Assembly (NCBI GenBank): GCA_003221435.1 | Contig: QHRS01000018.1 | Coordinates: 1-7,962, forward strand | From: Candidatus Rokuibacteriota bacterium | GTDB lineage: Bacteria > Methylomirabilota > Methylomirabilia > Rokubacteriales > CSP1-6 | Direction: 5' to 3' | Length of the DNA stretch: 7,962 nucleotides | Part shown: piece after piece, positions 6,731 to 7,962 of the stretch | Layout of the letters: every line of letters starts with the position of its first letter | How positions within the stretch are numbered: the stretch's first letter is position 1 | Position numbers and translations under genes: made by a program | Notes under the pieces: generated by a model | Seen by the model: the letters and a program-made list of their open reading frames with translations, nothing else | What the model was told of the DNA's origin: nothing | Databases searched by the model: none

Positions 6731-7962
6731 TTAAATCAGCAGGCGCAGCGGCTCCTCGAGGAGCCGCTTCAACTCCTGCAGGAACCGGGCGCCCATCGCG
6801 CCATCCATGACCCGGTGGTCGCACGAGAGCGTCAGATTCAGGCGCCGGCCGACGCCGAGGCCCTGGTCGCTGACGACCGGCACCCGGCGCACCGAGCCGA
6901 CCGCCAGGATCGCGCCCTCGGGCGGATTGATGATCGCCGAGAACTCCGCGACGTCGAACATCCCGAGGTTCGAGATCGAGAAGGTCGCGCCGGACAGCTC
7001 GGTCGCCTTGAGTTTCCTGGCCCGCGCGCGCTCCGCCAGCTCTTTCGACTCCACGGCAATCTGCGCGAGCGACTTGGATTCGCAGTCGCGCAGCACGGGC
7101 GTGATCAGCCCGTCCTCGAGCGCCACGGCGATCCCGATGTGGGCGCGGTGATACACCCGCACGACATCGCCCTGAAACGAGGCGTTGACGCCGGGATGCC
7201 GAAGCAGCGCGATCGCACACGCGCGCACGATGAGATCGTTGACCGAGATCTTCGGCCGCCCCTCGAGCGCGTTCAGCTCCTGTCTGAGCTCCCACGCGCG
7301 GTCCATGGCGACCTCGCTCGTGACGTAGAAGTGGGGCACGGGCGCCTTCGACCGCGGCATCAGCTTGGCGATCGCCGCCCGGATGGGCGTGAGCGCGATG
7401 TCTTCGGACTCCGGCAGTGCCGCGGCGGGAACGGCCATCGGCCGCACGGCCCTCAGCGCGGCGTCCGCGGGCGCCGCGGCCGCCGCGGCGCCACCGGCCT
7501 TCAGCGCCTCCTCGACGTCGCGACGGACGATCCGCCCGCCGGGGCCGCTGCCCTCGACGAGCCGCAGATCCACCCCCGCCTGCGCCGCGACCTTCCGCGC
7601 GAGCGGCGAGACCCGGAGCCGCTCGGGAGACGGGCCGGTCCCGACCGGCGCGACGACCGCAATCCGAGTCGCGACGGCACCCGGCGCGACCGGCTCGGGC
7701 CGCCGGGGCACGGCCGGAGCTTCGCTCCTCGGTAGCGCTGCCGCGGCGCTGCCCGCCGCGGCGAGCACGGCGCCGATGTCCTCATCCGGCTCCGCGATGA
7801 CACCGATCAGCGAGCCGACCGGCGCGCGCTCGCCCGCGGGGATCAGGATCTTCCGGAGCACACCGGCGCCGAACGCCTCCATCTCGATATCGGCCTTGTC
7901 CGTCTCCACTTCGGCGATGATGTCTCCGCCCTGAACGCGATCGCCTTCGTTCTTGAGCCACT
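6731..7962 (-). CDS. pdhC: Dihydrolipoamide acetyltransferase (E2) of pyruvate dehydrogenase, N-terminus beyond window edge
   Basis: The 409 visible residues enter mid-lipoyl domain (WLKNEGDRVQGGDIIAE) and include the lipoylation site ETDKAD (Lys22 of the visible part); roughly the first 20-25 residues are missing. An Ala/Pro-rich linker (about 62-115), a peripheral subunit-binding domain SPLARKVAAQAGVDL...GRIVRRDVEEAL (about 118-153), a second Ala-rich linker and the catalytic acyltransferase domain (about 188-409) follow. The catalytic domain has SISNLGMFDV (328-337) and the active-site LSCDHRVMDG (His382, Asp386). These blocks resemble alphaproteobacterial-type pyruvate dehydrogenase E2 more than 2-oxoglutarate or branched-chain E2, but substrate identity is inferred. 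It transfers acetyl groups from E1 through swinging lipoyl arms to CoA. E1 genes probably lie beyond the right edge. A GTG within the frame at 7907-7909 is not the start, since the lipoyl fold continues upstream. Confidence 0.94.
   Translation of the reverse strand, partial: WLKNEGDRVQGGDIIAEVETDKADIEMEAFGAGVLRKILIPAGERAPVGSLIGVIAEPDEDIGAVLAAAGSAAAALPRSEAPAVPRRPEPVAPGAVATRIAVVAPVGTGPSPERLRVSPLARKVAAQAGVDLRLVEGSGPGGRIVRRDVEEALKAGGAAAAAAPADAALRAVRPMAVPAAALPESEDIALTPIRAAIAKLMPRSKAPVPHFYVTSEVAMDRAWELRQELNALEGRPKISVNDLIVRACAIALLRHPGVNASFQGDVVRVYHRAHIGIAVALEDGLITPVLRDCESKSLAQIAVESKELAERARARKLKATELSGATFSISNLGMFDVAEFSAIINPPEGAILAVGSVRRVPVVSDQGLGVGRRLNLTLSCDHRVMDGAMGARFLQELKRLLEEPLRLLI

Overview
This is a high-GC (about two-thirds G+C by eye), gene-dense bacterial window. 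It carries central carbon and acyl-CoA metabolism plus a small cluster of envelope-type membrane proteins. The mix suggests a heterotrophic soil or subsurface bacterium: a stand-alone mutase large subunit, a propionyl-CoA-carboxylase-type beta subunit, an alphaproteobacterial-style pyruvate dehydrogenase E2, and DUF948, YtxH and DUF4337 proteins. Candidatus Rokubacteria/Methylomirabilota or a deltaproteobacterial lineage would fit. This placement is an impression from protein style and base composition, not a demonstrated assignment.

Layout. Positions 1-3546, minus strand, hold an apparent operon read right to left: acyl-CoA carboxylase carboxyltransferase (pccB type), then the large subunit of a methylmalonyl-CoA-mutase-family enzyme, then a secreted FlgT-C-terminal-like protein cut by the window edge. 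Gaps are 16 bp and then a 4-bp stop/start overlap. Positions 3547-3771 are a divergent, highly structured intergenic region. Positions 3772-5063, plus strand, hold three tightly packed small genes for a DUF948-like, a YtxH-like and a DUF4337-like membrane protein. Positions 5064-5164 are a convergent gap with two strong stem-loops. Positions 5165-6547, minus strand, hold dihydrolipoamide dehydrogenase (E3). Positions 6548-6730 are a gap with a near-consensus promoter and three stem-loops. Positions 6731-7962, minus strand, hold the dihydrolipoamide acyltransferase (E2), lacking its first residues.

How the genes work together. The carboxylase and mutase are consecutive steps of the propionyl-CoA to succinyl-CoA route. 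The biotin carboxylase/carrier subunit, the epimerase and the B12-binding mutase subunit are not in the window. E2 and E3 belong to a 2-oxo acid dehydrogenase complex, probably pyruvate dehydrogenase, whose E1 genes presumably lie beyond the right edge.

The least ordinary content is intergenic. A family of short GC-rich stem-loop repeats (called A, B and C here) occurs in all three sizeable gaps. Element B is present three times, and each copy keeps an unpaired nucleotide at the same stem position while the G-run and C-run lengths vary together. Two near-identical copies of stem-loop C sit immediately after the stop codons of E3 and E2. No phage, transposase, CRISPR, tRNA or rRNA signal was seen, and no novel protein system could be supported.
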